Shown in pieces: positions 24,738 through 34,149 of a stretch of DNA of 64,000 bases. The notes below the pieces were generated by a model, which did not search any database, was not told where the DNA came from, and saw only the letters and a list, made by a program, of their open reading frames with translations. Every line of letters starts with the position of its first letter. The first letter of the stretch is position 1. The translations under genes and the position numbers were made by a program. This DNA is from Ignavibacteriales bacterium (GTDB lineage Bacteria; Bacteroidota; Ignavibacteria; Ignavibacteriales; Ignavibacteriaceae), in assembly GCA_016707585.1 (NCBI GenBank), contig JADJHL010000002.1, forward strand, positions 310,001 to 374,000. Reading direction: 5' to 3'.

Positions 24738-26390
24738 TTACAATCCATAATAAATAGAAAAATAAAATTCATTTAATGTTTTGTCTACATATGAAAAATC
24801 ATCTTGCTGGATTGATGAACTGCTCGATTGATAATTTAATTTAGCAAAAAGTTCGTGAGTGTATTCGTACTTAATTTCTGCACCAAAGTATGAGTAGTTT
24901 TTTCTCAATCCAAATAAAAATGAAGGTTGTGGTTGGATATTGTATTGCTGTTGAACATTTCCATCGCCACCTTTTCTAATATACTGTCCAAAAATTGTTG
25001 CTTGCAATCCAAGCATAATTCTATAATTGAGTGCACCATAAACTAAATCGGCATTATGCCCCATCCAATGACCAAGCGAATAACCTGCACTTTGATAATC
25101 TTTAGTTTGAATGTAATGCCTATAAACAAATGGATATATTTTTGTGTATTCAATTGTGGCTGTTAGATTTTCAATTGGTAAATCAGTTACTGATCCACCA
25201 AAAGTAAATCCAAGTTGATTGCGTTGTTTATAAGAATCAAATAAACCACTAATCGTAATCTCATCAATAAATAAAGTTCCATAAAGATGAGTGTTTTTTA
25301 TTTGTCCTTTTGAACTGGCAGCAAAAAATAATTGTGCATTTCCACCCGCAGCATTTACTTGTCTGCTAAGATGATGATCTGCAAGTCTGTAAAACATTAC
25401 TGGCATAAGATAAAGCAGTTCTAACTTATCTGAATATATCATTGATTCGCCAACAGATAAATCTAACCCAGTAGTTGGAGTAACAATTATTGAATGCGAT
25501 GCAATAAACTTATCTCGGAAAGAAAAACTAATTGTTCCTGCTGTATTATAAAAAATCGAATTTGAATCGATAACATCTGAAGAAAGCCAACTGTGTATAT
25601 AATTAAACCTGAGCCAATCAACCGGCTTAACATCTAACCTTATAAATCCATAAGATGGAGGTTTTTGTGATAGAACAAGCAAGCCACTTTTTCCGTAACC
25701 CCACTCTAAATAATCTTTACCAATCGCAAAAGAACCCCAACTCCAATCAGTTGCTAACGTAGCTTTAACTTCGCTATACTCCATTTTGTTTGGAGAATAG
25801 TTGACAATATTATTATCTGTTCTTGCATCAACGCCGGTTATTGGAGTGAAAGATTTATACTTATCAATTGTTTTACCACTTTCAGTGTTATCCCTAAAAT
25901 CAAAACTGAATCCAATGTATTTATCAATGTATCCGTATGTATATATTCCATTCCAAATATGAGTTAACTTTTCATCATCACGTGAGCCCATTTTTAATCC
26001 AACTATTGGACTAACATTTAATTTGAAAAGATTATTTCTAAAGCTAAAAAGTCTTAGCCTGTCACTTTCATCATAACCAACGAGTGTAAGTTTAGCAGAA
26101 TCATTTTTAACATTGTTTAATATATCAAGTTCGAACTTAAAATCTTTCATCAAAAAATCTAACTCTTCTTTTTCTAAAGATGTTAGCTGGTTAGATTTTT
26201 CAGAAGCTTCAATCAATTTTTCACCAATATATTTTCTACTTACTGGTCTTATTTGATCATCGAACACAACTACTGATTTTTGGCTAAGTCTTGCAAGGAA
26301 CGAATAAACATCTCTGTGTAATGGCTCATAAACTACTTGAGCAGTTGCAACATAGCTTAGAGCTAAAAACAGAAATATCTTTTTAAACAT
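24738..26390 (-). CDS. Capsule assembly Wzi-family outer membrane protein
   Basis: This protein of about 550 residues has a signal peptide (FKKIFLFLALSYVATAQ) and a long beta-rich barrel of alternating aromatic strands ending in FYFSIYYGL, as in outer-membrane proteins. Its N-terminal helical part (HRDVYSFLARLS) and barrel pattern fit the Wzi-type capsule assembly family common in Bacteroidota, which helps anchor surface polysaccharide. I start at 26390; the longer frame to 26432 overlaps degT and lacks a signal peptide. Its location inside the sugar-nucleotide cluster supports the call. A generic barrel protein is the alternative. Confidence 0.7.
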   Translation of the reverse strand: MFKKIFLFLALSYVATAQVVYEPLHRDVYSFLARLSQKSVVVFDDQIRPVSRKYIGEKLIEASEKSNQLTSLEKEELDFLMKDFKFELDILNNVKNDSAKLTLVGYDESDRLRLFSFRNNLFKLNVSPIVGLKMGSRDDEKLTHIWNGIYTYGYIDKYIGFSFDFRDNTESGKTIDKYKSFTPITGVDARTDNNIVNYSPNKMEYSEVKATLATDWSWGSFAIGKDYLEWGYGKSGLLVLSQKPPSYGFIRLDVKPVDWLRFNYIHSWLSSDVIDSNSIFYNTAGTISFSFRDKFIASHSIIVTPTTGLDLSVGESMIYSDKLELLYLMPVMFYRLADHHLSRQVNAAGGNAQLFFAASSKGQIKNTHLYGTLFIDEITISGLFDSYKQRNQLGFTFGGSVTDLPIENLTATIEYTKIYPFVYRHYIQTKDYQSAGYSLGHWMGHNADLVYGALNYRIMLGLQATIFGQYIRKGGDGNVQQQYNIQPQPSFLFGLRKNYSYFGAEIKYEYTHELFAKLNYQSSSSSIQQDDFSYVDKTLNEFYFSIYYGL

Positions 26391-26397
26391 TATCAAC

Positions 26398-27564
26398 TTA
26401 TTGATTAAAAAACTTTTTAAATGTTTCAACAACGTAAACTAATTGTTCATCACTCAGTTCTGGAAAAATTGGTAATGCAAGTGATTTATCTGCCGAAAAT
26501 TCTGATAACGGAAAATCACCTTTTTTATGTTCAAGTTCTTTAAAACATTCTTGTAAGTGGAAAGGAACTGGATAATAAATTTCTGTTCCAATTTCATTCT
26601 TGGTTAAAAATTCTCTTAACTCATCGCGCTTATCGACACGAACTATATATTGATTATAGATATGATAATTCTTAGCTCCTGATTTTTCATAAACTGCTTT
26701 TGGTAGAAGAACGCTATTCTTTGAATCAAAGTTTGTTTTGCCAGTTGCTTCTGCTAATCCAGCTTCAATAAAAAGTTGTGTATAACGATTTGCATTATGT
26801 CTTCTCTTCTCAGACCATTTATCAAGATGCGGAAGTTTAACACGTAAAACAGCAGCTTGTAATGCATCAATTCTAAAATTTCCGCCAATTACTTTGTGAT
26901 AATATTTTGGTTCGCCGCCATGCACACGTTTTATATTTAAAATTTTTGCAAGATTATCATTATTAGTAGTAACTAATCCGCCATCACCATAACAACCAAG
27001 ATTTTTACTTGGGAAAAATGAGAAGCAACCAATATCTCCGACTGTTCCAACAAATCTTCCATCTTTAAATTGCGTTCCAATAGCTTGAGCCGCATCTTCA
27101 ATTACAAGTACGTTATGTGTTTTTGCAATTTTAACAATCTCATCAAGATCAGCGCTTTGGCCATAAAGATGTACTGGAATAACTGCTTTTGTTTTTGATG
27201 TGATTTTCTTTTCAAAATCCTTTGGATCCATATTAAAAGTAACAGGATCATTTTCAACTAAAACCGGAGTAGCAAATAATCTTGAAACAACTCCGGCTGT
27301 TGCAAAAAATGAATAAGTTGGAACAATAACTTCATCACCCGGTTTTATATCAATAGCCATTAATGCTAATAGCAAAGCATCTGTTCCCGATGAAACACCA
27401 AGTGCATGTTTACATCCAAGATAAGTACAAAATTCTTTTTCCATTCCAGTAACTTCTGGGCCAAGTATAAAATGCTGTGATTCTGCTACTTTAATTACAG
27501 CTTCATCAAGTTCTTTTTTTAATGAATGATATTGTGGCTTAAGATCTAACAGTGGTACGCGCAT
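26398..27564 (-). CDS. DegT/DnrJ/EryC1/StrS-type sugar aminotransferase
   Basis: This 388-residue PLP enzyme has the PLP lysine in SFFPSKNLGCYGDGG, the cofactor aspartate in VLVIEDAAQAIG and an N-terminal VPLLDLKPQY typical of nucleotide-sugar aminotransferases (VioA/FdtB/WecE group). It transfers an amino group to a keto sugar, giving a 3- or 4-amino-deoxyhexose. Neighbouring rfbA and rfbC point to a dTDP sugar substrate, but the exact product is not readable. Confidence 0.9.
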   Translation of the reverse strand: MRVPLLDLKPQYHSLKKELDEAVIKVAESQHFILGPEVTGMEKEFCTYLGCKHALGVSSGTDALLLALMAIDIKPGDEVIVPTYSFFATAGVVSRLFATPVLVENDPVTFNMDPKDFEKKITSKTKAVIPVHLYGQSADLDEIVKIAKTHNVLVIEDAAQAIGTQFKDGRFVGTVGDIGCFSFFPSKNLGCYGDGGLVTTNNDNLAKILNIKRVHGGEPKYYHKVIGGNFRIDALQAAVLRVKLPHLDKWSEKRRHNANRYTQLFIEAGLAEATGKTNFDSKNSVLLPKAVYEKSGAKNYHIYNQYIVRVDKRDELREFLTKNEIGTEIYYPVPFHLQECFKELEHKKGDFPLSEFSADKSLALPIFPELSDEQLVYVVETFKKFFNQ

Positions 27565-27587
27565 AAAATTTCCTTAATAAAATAAAA

Positions 27588-28136
27588 TTAATAGATAAAA
27601 TCTTTTTCTATATTTTTAAAAACTTTTGCTTTTAAATCTTTTTCCGAAACAACCGGGTTATTTACTTTCCAATCAATGTTTAAATCAGCATCATTAAATA
27701 GTATTGCTCTTTCATGTTCTTTACTGTATAGAGATGTACATTTATACGAAAAAATTGCTTCATCAGATAAGACCGAAAAACCATGAGCAAATCCCGGTGG
27801 AATCCAAAGTTGGGTATGATTTTCTTCCGATAATTCTGATGAAATATATTTCCCAAAAGTTGGTGAGCCAAAACGAATATCAACAGCAACGTCCAGTACT
27901 TTGCCATATATTACTTTACAAAGTTTTCCCTGAACCATATCGCCAATTTGATAGTGTAATCCCCTGACTGTATTTTTTTTTGATTTGGAAATATTATCTT
28001 GTAAAAAATAGAAGTCTATTCCTGCATCTTGATATGTAACTTCATTATAACTTTCAAAAAAATAGCCACGTTCATCGCCAAAAACTTTTGGTTTTAGAAT
28101 AAGTAATCCTTCAATATCAGTTTTAATTACCTCCAA
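27588..28136 (-). CDS. rfbC: dTDP-4-dehydrorhamnose 3,5-epimerase family protein
   Basis: This 182-residue cupin enzyme matches RmlC. DERGYFFESYN and TVRGLHYQ contain the catalytic histidine region, QGKLCKVIYGKVLDVAVDIR forms the barrel core, and WIPPGFAHGFSVLS the substrate site. It epimerises dTDP-4-keto-6-deoxyglucose. It lies between rfbA (5 bp) and degT (23 bp). No rfbB or rfbD is in this window, so the dTDP branch must be completed elsewhere. Confidence 0.92.
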   Translation of the reverse strand: MEVIKTDIEGLLILKPKVFGDERGYFFESYNEVTYQDAGIDFYFLQDNISKSKKNTVRGLHYQIGDMVQGKLCKVIYGKVLDVAVDIRFGSPTFGKYISSELSEENHTQLWIPPGFAHGFSVLSDEAIFSYKCTSLYSKEHERAILFNDADLNIDWKVNNPVVSEKDLKAKVFKNIEKDFIY

Positions 28137-28141
28137 TAGAA

Positions 28142-29023
28142 TTATCCTTCCTTTAAGATTTTTTCAAGATAAGTTCGATACAATGATTTTGGAATTGAAT
28201 CCACCACTTCTGCAAACTGTTTTTTGTTTATAAATCCTTTGTGATATGCAATCTCTTCAATACAAGCGACTTTTAGTCCTTGTCTATCTTCAATTACACC
28301 AAAAAAGTTTGATGCTTGAAGTAATGCTTCCGGTGTTCCCGTATCAAGCCAGGCTATTCCGCGCCCAATTTTTTCTACTTTTAATTGTTTAAGATTTAAA
28401 TATTCCTTGTTAACATCAGTAATTTCTAATTCACCACGAGCTGAGGGTTTTAGATTTTTAGAAATATTTATCACTTCATTATTAAAAATATATAGTCCTG
28501 GTATAGCATATTGTGATTTTGGATTTTCAGGTTTTTCTTCGATAGATAAAGCATTTCCATCTTTATCAAATTCAACTATTCCATACCGTTCAGGATCATT
28601 AACCTGGTAACCAAAAATAGTTGCACCTGTATTTTTTAGAATTCCTTCATAGAAAAATGTTAAATCACCATAAAAAATATTATCGCCAAGAACCAGACAA
28701 ACATTATCATCGCCAATAAACTTTTCGCCAATAATAAATGCTTCAGCAATTCCATTTGGTGCAGGTTGAACCGCATATTCTATATTCATCCCAATTGTAC
28801 TGCCGCTGTTAAATAATTGTTTGTATAATGGAATTGTTTCTTCGTTTGAAATGATTAAAACATCTTTTATTCCGCCAAGCATTAAAATAGAAAGTGGATA
28901 ATAGATTAATGGTTTATCATAAATTAAAGCTAATTGTTTGCTGTAAACTTTTGTTATTGGATAAAGTCTTGAACCAGAACCACCTGCTAAAATTATTCCT
29001 TTTGTTTTCTTTTGATTATTCAC
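28142..29023 (-). CDS. rfbA: Glucose-1-phosphate thymidylyltransferase
   Basis: This 293-residue nucleotidyltransferase makes dTDP-glucose from dTTP and glucose 1-phosphate. Signatures are GIILAGGSGSRLYPIT with the catalytic lysine in SKQLALIYDKPLIYYP, then LVLGDNIFYGDL and GIAWLDTGTPEALLQAS. It is the first gene of the surface polysaccharide run and about 106 bp downstream of mgtE, so a promoter is likely in that gap. Confidence 0.95.
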   Translation of the reverse strand: MNNQKKTKGIILAGGSGSRLYPITKVYSKQLALIYDKPLIYYPLSILMLGGIKDVLIISNEETIPLYKQLFNSGSTIGMNIEYAVQPAPNGIAEAFIIGEKFIGDDNVCLVLGDNIFYGDLTFFYEGILKNTGATIFGYQVNDPERYGIVEFDKDGNALSIEEKPENPKSQYAIPGLYIFNNEVINISKNLKPSARGELEITDVNKEYLNLKQLKVEKIGRGIAWLDTGTPEALLQASNFFGVIEDRQGLKVACIEEIAYHKGFINKKQFAEVVDSIPKSLYRTYLEKILKEG

Positions 29024-29129
29024 GAACTAAACTTTATGATTATTAATAATGCTGTAAATATAAAAATAATACCTTTATCAATCTTGATTATATAGAGCTA
29101 AAACGGGATAAAATCTAATAAAAAGATAC

Positions 29130-30509
29130 TTAAAGCAGAGTTCCACCTAAGATTAGAATGGCAACACTAAAATAAATGATAAGTCCAGTTACATCTACCA
29201 TCGTAGCAACCAGCGGAGCTGAAGAAGTTGCAGGATCTGCACCTAATCTTTTTAATATAAACGGAAGCATTGAGCCGGTAAGTGTTCCCCAAAGTACAAT
29301 TCCTATCAAAGTAACTCCAACAGTTAATCCAATTAAAAACCAATGCGGTGCAATTGCAGGAGTAAAATTTGAAAGTACAGCAACTTGAGTAAACCCGATT
29401 GAACCAAGAATAACACCAAGCATTAATCCTGAAAAAATTTCCCTTTTCATAATATGCCACCAATCAACAAGAGTTATTTCGCCAAGTGCCATTGCACGCA
29501 CAACTAATGTTGCGGCTTGTGATCCCGAGTTTCCACCGCTTGAAATTATTAGTGGAATAAAAATAGCAAGCGCAGCAACCTTTGCAATTTCATCTTCAAA
29601 AAATCCCATTGCAAGTGCAGTTAAAAATTCGCCAAGTAACAAAAGAGATAACCATGGAGCTCGTTTTTTTACCATAAGTGGAATTGATATTTCAGCATAA
29701 GGTTCTTCTAATACTTCAATAGCAGCCTGTTTGTGAATATCTTCTGTTGTTTCTTCTTCAGCAACATCAAAAACGTCATCAACAGTTACAATACCAATCA
29801 ACATGCCTGCTCTATCAACAACTGGCAAAGCTACTCTATCATATTTTTTAAAGGCCTCAACGGCAGTCTCCTGATCATCAAATACATGTAATGCAACAAA
29901 GTTTTCATCCATTAAATCCGAAACTGTTTGACTTAATGGGGCAAGTAAAAATTCTTTAATTCTTACATCATCTATCAACTTCCCTTTTTCATCTACCACA
30001 TAAACTATGTTTAATGTTTCTTTATTTTTTCCATGTTCTCTGATATAATCAAGAGTCTGCTGGATAGTGTATGAAGGTTTTATGGCTATATAATCCGGCG
30101 TCATCAACCTTCCCACTGAATTTTCCGGATAACCAAGTAAAGTAAGCGCTATTTTTCTTTCATCTGGTGATAGAAGTTGAATTAATTGTTTTGCCGCAGA
30201 GGAAGGAAGTTCCTCAAAAAGCCAGGTTCTATCATCAGGATCCATCTCATTAAGAATTACTGCGCTTTCTTCTTTACCCATCAGTTTCAACAATTCCATT
30301 TGAGTATCAAAATCCATATACTCAAAAGTATCGGCAGCTAATTCTTTGGAAAGTAAGCGGAATATTATTACTCTATCTTTTTCAGGAAGATCAATCAGAA
30401 GTTCAGCGATGTCGGCAGGAGTCCATTCAACCAGAATTTCCTTTAAGATGCCAAGTTGTCTCTCTTCAATAAGAGACTGGATTTCGGGTTGTAAAAGTCT
30501 GCTTAGCAT
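29130..30509 (-). CDS. mgtE: Magnesium transporter MgtE
   Basis: This 459-residue Mg2+ channel has an N-terminal superhelical domain (residues ~1-130 with MDPDDRTWLFEELPS), tandem CBS domains (~135-260, including VVDEKGKLIDDV and IGIVTVDDVFDVAEEE) and a C-terminal membrane part of five helices with FIPLIISSGGNSGSQAATLVVRA. The CBS and N domains sense cytoplasmic Mg2+ and close the pore. I see no Mg2+ riboswitch in the short upstream region. Confidence 0.95.
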   Translation of the reverse strand: MLSRLLQPEIQSLIEERQLGILKEILVEWTPADIAELLIDLPEKDRVIIFRLLSKELAADTFEYMDFDTQMELLKLMGKEESAVILNEMDPDDRTWLFEELPSSAAKQLIQLLSPDERKIALTLLGYPENSVGRLMTPDYIAIKPSYTIQQTLDYIREHGKNKETLNIVYVVDEKGKLIDDVRIKEFLLAPLSQTVSDLMDENFVALHVFDDQETAVEAFKKYDRVALPVVDRAGMLIGIVTVDDVFDVAEEETTEDIHKQAAIEVLEEPYAEISIPLMVKKRAPWLSLLLLGEFLTALAMGFFEDEIAKVAALAIFIPLIISSGGNSGSQAATLVVRAMALGEITLVDWWHIMKREIFSGLMLGVILGSIGFTQVAVLSNFTPAIAPHWFLIGLTVGVTLIGIVLWGTLTGSMLPFILKRLGADPATSSAPLVATMVDVTGLIIYFSVAILILGGTLL

Positions 30510-30646
30510 CAGAAAATCCTTATTTTAGAGAAAACAATTTGTGTTTACATGTTTTTGATTTGCTGTTATTTTGGTTTGAGATAATTAAGTGCAAAAAGTT
30601 CTAATCTCTGTTTGGAAATTAGTCATTCTTACTTTAAATAAAAATT

Positions 30647-31783
30647 ATGTTAAATATAGTAGTTGATGAAAATATTGCTTTTGCAAGTACCGCATTTAAT
30701 CAGTTTGGCAAGGTTACACTTATTCCTGGTCGTAAAATCACCAATTCTATTTTAAAAAATGTAGATGTCCTTATTGTTAGATCCATTACATCTGTGGATG
30801 GGAATCTACTAAAAAATACCAAAGTAAAATTTGTTGGAACTGCAACGATCGGAACTGATCATATCGATTTTGAATATCTAAAGGTTAATAATATTTATTT
30901 TGCAGATGCCAAAGGTTGTAATGCTTATTCTGTTGCTGAATATATTGTTGCCGCATTACTTAATCTTGCAGTAAAATTTGATTTTAAGTTTCAAAGTAAA
31001 TCAATTGGAATTGTTGGCGTTGGAAATGTTGGAAGTAAAGTTGCAGTATTTGCCAAAGCACTCGGAATGAATGTTTTATTAAATGATCCTCCATTAAAAC
31101 GAATTGGAGATAAAAGAGATTTTGTTGATCTGGATGAAATTTTACAATGTGATATTGTTACAATTCACACACCATTAAATCTTACTGGAATTGATAGGAC
31201 ACATCATCTTTTTGATAAATATAATCTTAGCAAATTAAAAGATGGAACAATATTTATTAATACTTCTCGCGGAGCTATTGTAAATAATTTGGATTTAATA
31301 AATGCTATAGATAAAAAAAATCTTAAAGTAGTTTTAGATGTTTGGGAAAATGAACCAAACTTTAATGAAGATTTGCTAAGGAAAGTTTTAATTGCAACAC
31401 CGCATATCGCCGGTTATTCATTCGAAGGAAAAGTTAATGGTACAAAATTGGTTTACGAATCTCTTTGTAAATATTTAGAAGTTGATTTTACATTTGATTT
31501 TAAATTGGATAAGCCGCAAAATTCTAATTTGGATAGTGAGTATGAGGATAGAATTGAGATAACTTTAAACAAAATTATCTCAGCCATATATTCAATAAAA
31601 AAAGATGACGATAAGATGAAGAAAAGTTATGTAATGAATTTTCAGGAACGACTTGAATATTTTGATTTACAAAGAAAAAACTATCCAACAAGAAGAGAGT
31701 TTAATAATTATACTGTTAACTCGAAATTTATGAACGAAGAAGTAAAAAATCTCTTAAAAAAATTACGCTTTAATCTGTCTTAG
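30647..31783 (+). CDS. pdxB: 4-phosphoerythronate dehydrogenase PdxB
   Basis: This 378-residue D-2-hydroxyacid dehydrogenase has the NAD-binding motif GIVGVGNVGSKVAVFAKALG, the PdxB-type N-terminus MLNIVVDENIAFA, and the catalytic His in ATPHIAGYSFEGKVNGT. The enzyme oxidises 4-phosphoerythronate in the DXP-dependent pathway to pyridoxal 5'-phosphate. It is monocistronic and ends towards the convergent TonB-like gene. Confidence 0.9.
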   Translation: MLNIVVDENIAFASTAFNQFGKVTLIPGRKITNSILKNVDVLIVRSITSVDGNLLKNTKVKFVGTATIGTDHIDFEYLKVNNIYFADAKGCNAYSVAEYIVAALLNLAVKFDFKFQSKSIGIVGVGNVGSKVAVFAKALGMNVLLNDPPLKRIGDKRDFVDLDEILQCDIVTIHTPLNLTGIDRTHHLFDKYNLSKLKDGTIFINTSRGAIVNNLDLINAIDKKNLKVVLDVWENEPNFNEDLLRKVLIATPHIAGYSFEGKVNGTKLVYESLCKYLEVDFTFDFKLDKPQNSNLDSEYEDRIEITLNKIISAIYSIKKDDDKMKKSYVMNFQERLEYFDLQRKNYPTRREFNNYTVNSKFMNEEVKNLLKKLRFNLS

Positions 31784-31794
31784 CGCACTTTGTG

Positions 31795-31818
31795 CTTTTC
31801 TTTTACATAAAAGAAAAG
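31795..31818. terminator. AT-rich hairpin between convergent pdxB and TonB-like gene
   Basis: CTTTTCTTTTacatAAAAGAAAAG is a 10-bp perfect stem. A small GCAC-ttt-GTGC hairpin directly before it runs into TTTTC. It may end pdxB transcription; the low GC makes this uncertain. Confidence 0.4.
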
Positions 31819-31847
31819 GGCTTCACGCAAAGAAAATAAAGTCCATT

Positions 31848-32678
31848 TCAATTAGAACTCTTATCAAGTTTAAACTCAATAGGAATTATCATTTGAATTT
31901 TAACACTCTTACCTTTTTGCAAGCCAGGTTTAAATCTTGTGTAGTAAACAGAAAGCCTTGCATTTTCATCGCATCCATAACCAATTCCTTCTAAAACTTT
32001 AGCCGAAGATATTTCGCCATTCTTTTCAATATAAACCTGAACTTTTACCACACCTTCAATTTCTTTTTCTTTTGCTTCTGCAGGATAAACAAGTTTTTTA
32101 TAAATAGTATTCATTCCACCAATTGGTTCGGGCATTACTTCAGCTTCTGTAAAATAGATACTATCAGTATTTATTGTAACAACAGGTTGTTCAACAGGCG
32201 GCAAAATAAATTCATCTTCTTTTGATGAGTTTTTTTTCTGCTCTTGCTGCTCTTTCCATTTTGCAATCAGTTTATCACGATCTTCTTTTCTAAACTTGCC
32301 AACCAAAAGGTATTCTTGCCCATCACGCATTCCATCTTCAAAATATGCTTGGTCAGTAATCGAACCCAAAGAATCATATGCAACATAAGGTCCAACTCTC
32401 TTACTATTTTCTATAAAATAACTTTCTTTAGTTTGTCCATTATTGTAAAATGTTTTAACTGCTCCTTCAACTTTATCATTAAGATAAATTCTGGTTTCTT
32501 TAAGATTACCATTTTCCCAATAAAATTTTGCTTCACCTTGTCGATAATTATTTTCATAAACAACTTCCGCTTCTATTTTTCCATTTGGATAATAAGTTTT
32601 AGTAGTATCAACCTGCGCAGAAACTTTGCTAACTAGAAAACATACAAACATCGAGAAAATAAATTTCTTCAAAACCAT
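31848..32678 (-). CDS. TonB-family protein with YwqK/MORN-like repeats
   Basis: This 276-residue exported protein has a signal peptide (FIFSMFVCFLVSKVSAQ) and no obvious membrane anchor. Residues ~25-115 form YwqK/MORN-like repeats (YYPNGKIEAEVVYENN, FYWENGNLKETRIY, FYNNGQTKESYF). A TonB C-terminal domain follows (YPAEAKEKEIEGVVKVQVYIEKNG with ARLSVYYTRFKPGLQKG). TonB domains bind outer-membrane receptors or act in periplasmic scaffolding. The combination occurs in Bacteroidota. It could be an adaptor rather than a true energy transducer. Confidence 0.8.
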   Translation of the reverse strand: MVLKKFIFSMFVCFLVSKVSAQVDTTKTYYPNGKIEAEVVYENNYRQGEAKFYWENGNLKETRIYLNDKVEGAVKTFYNNGQTKESYFIENSKRVGPYVAYDSLGSITDQAYFEDGMRDGQEYLLVGKFRKEDRDKLIAKWKEQQEQKKNSSKEDEFILPPVEQPVVTINTDSIYFTEAEVMPEPIGGMNTIYKKLVYPAEAKEKEIEGVVKVQVYIEKNGEISSAKVLEGIGYGCDENARLSVYYTRFKPGLQKGKSVKIQMIIPIEFKLDKSSN

Positions 32679-32710
32679 TCCAGATAATTTTTTGTTGCAA
32701 AAGATAATAT

Positions 32711-33253
32711 TTAATTCTGAGTAATTAGAGGCATAATTAGAGCGATGATAAAAATGATAATTGCAAGACTGAAAAAGAAATACCCAACCTCAGCATCATA
32801 TTGAAGAAGACCAATCTCACTTAACAAATAATGCCAATCGTGATAAACGCTATTACCACCAAGTAATGGTAATCTGCGTGCTTGTGCATCTGCAGCATAA
32901 ACAGAAATGTTGATAAAGTTTTGCCCAAGCCACAAAGATGAAAATTGCATTCCTGTTCGATATTCACTTCTGAAAAAATAAAAAAAGATGATTGATGGAA
33001 GAATAATTTGCATTAAAGTTCCGCCAAGAGTGTAAATGTACTTCCCAAAAAATTTGAAGAACAAATGGCCGGCCTCGTGAATAACTAAATCTGCATTATC
33101 AATTAAGCCATACTCACCACGATTTAGGACCCAGTAAAGCGCAATTGGAAAGATGATTATAGAAGGAATCCATTTTTTAAACTCATCAAACTTAGTGTGA
33201 GGTTTAGATTTCTTTAAACTCAGTTCAATTTCTTTTTTAAATTCTTCATCCAT
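32711..33253 (-). CDS. Membrane protein with HExxH zinc-peptidase motif (M50-like)
   Basis: This 180-residue protein has hydrophobic stretches around residues ~28-43, 72-95 and 160-175. It carries HEAGH at 59-63 (H59, E60, H63) followed by LFFKFFGKYIYTLGGTLMQI, the arrangement of an intramembrane or membrane-associated metallopeptidase. A second conserved-looking stretch is ADAQARRLPLLGG. It lacks the PDZ and second NPDG motif of site-2 proteases, so it may be a shortened homologue. It shares a strand with trhO (5 bp). Confidence 0.65.
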   Translation of the reverse strand: MDEEFKKEIELSLKKSKPHTKFDEFKKWIPSIIIFPIALYWVLNRGEYGLIDNADLVIHEAGHLFFKFFGKYIYTLGGTLMQIILPSIIFFYFFRSEYRTGMQFSSLWLGQNFINISVYAADAQARRLPLLGGNSVYHDWHYLLSEIGLLQYDAEVGYFFFSLAIIIFIIALIMPLITQN

Positions 33254-33258
33254 AATAC

Positions 33259-34146
33259 TTAACCGTGAAAAACTTTTCTTTTATTTGAGCTTTCTCTGCA
33301 ATCATCACTACAACAATATTCGTTTTCAACTTTACAATCGTGACAGCAAACAATAATTTTATCGCAATCTAAATTGTGACAATTAATATGATATGCCGTT
33401 GGTTTACCACAGAAATGACAGTTCGAGGTGTACTTTAAATCTTCTTTTGTATTTGGTTCAAAAACTCTTCTATCATCAAACACAAACATTCCGCCTTCCC
33501 AATAAGTATCAGGAAATTGTTGAATGTAATTTAATATCCCACCATTGATTTGATAAACATCTTTAAATCCTTGCTCACGTAAATATGCTGATGCTTTTTC
33601 ACAACGAATTCCACCAGTACAATAAGTAACAATTGTTTTGTCTTTGTACTCACTTAAAGTCTCTACAACCTTTGGCCATTCTCTAAAATGAGTAATGTGT
33701 GGAGTGAGTGCATTTTTAAATCGGCCAATTTTACTTTCGTACCAGTTTCTTGTATCAACAATTACAAAATCTTTTTTGTCTTCATAAAATTTTAGCAACT
33801 GTTCAGGTGTAAGCTTTGGTGCAGTATTTTCTAATTTGGTTTGATTCAAACCTGAGTTTACAATTTCCGCCTTAATTCTAACATGCATTTTGTAATACGC
33901 TACAACGTCAGTGAACGTTTCTTTAAACCAAACATCTTCAAAAATCTTATAACTCTTTAAGTGTGATTTATAATTTTCAATTATATCATCATCACCGAAA
34001 ACACATCCGTTTATACCTTCTTTTGCAAGATAAACTTTTCCCTTAACACTATTTGCAACACACCAGTTCAAATGTTCTTCTGCAAGTGATTCGGGGTTCT
34101 CAATATCTACATATTTATAAAATGATATTACTTTGTATTTACTCAT
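33259..34146 (-). CDS. trhO: tRNA uridine hydroxylase / rhodanese-related TrhO (YceA/UPF0176)
   Basis: This protein of about 295 residues has an N-terminal YceA domain (YKVISFYKYVDIENP) and a rhodanese domain with the active-site cysteine in TYCTGGIRCEKAS. A C-terminal Cys/His-rich tail follows (CHFCGKPTAYHINCHNLDC, then CCHDCKVENEYCCSDDC). TrhO installs 5-hydroxyuridine at tRNA position 34 using O2. I start at 34146. The longer frame to 34254 begins at a GTG and runs through poly-G sequence giving MPPPPTQ-type proline repeats, which is not credible. Confidence 0.9.
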   Translation of the reverse strand: MSKYKVISFYKYVDIENPESLAEEHLNWCVANSVKGKVYLAKEGINGCVFGDDDIIENYKSHLKSYKIFEDVWFKETFTDVVAYYKMHVRIKAEIVNSGLNQTKLENTAPKLTPEQLLKFYEDKKDFVIVDTRNWYESKIGRFKNALTPHITHFREWPKVVETLSEYKDKTIVTYCTGGIRCEKASAYLREQGFKDVYQINGGILNYIQQFPDTYWEGGMFVFDDRRVFEPNTKEDLKYTSNCHFCGKPTAYHINCHNLDCDKIIVCCHDCKVENEYCCSDDCRESSNKRKVFHG

Positions 34147-34149
34147 AAT

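Noticed and set aside
24738..26432. Longer wzi-like frame starting in degT
   Set aside because: It overlaps the end of degT and places the signal peptide internally.
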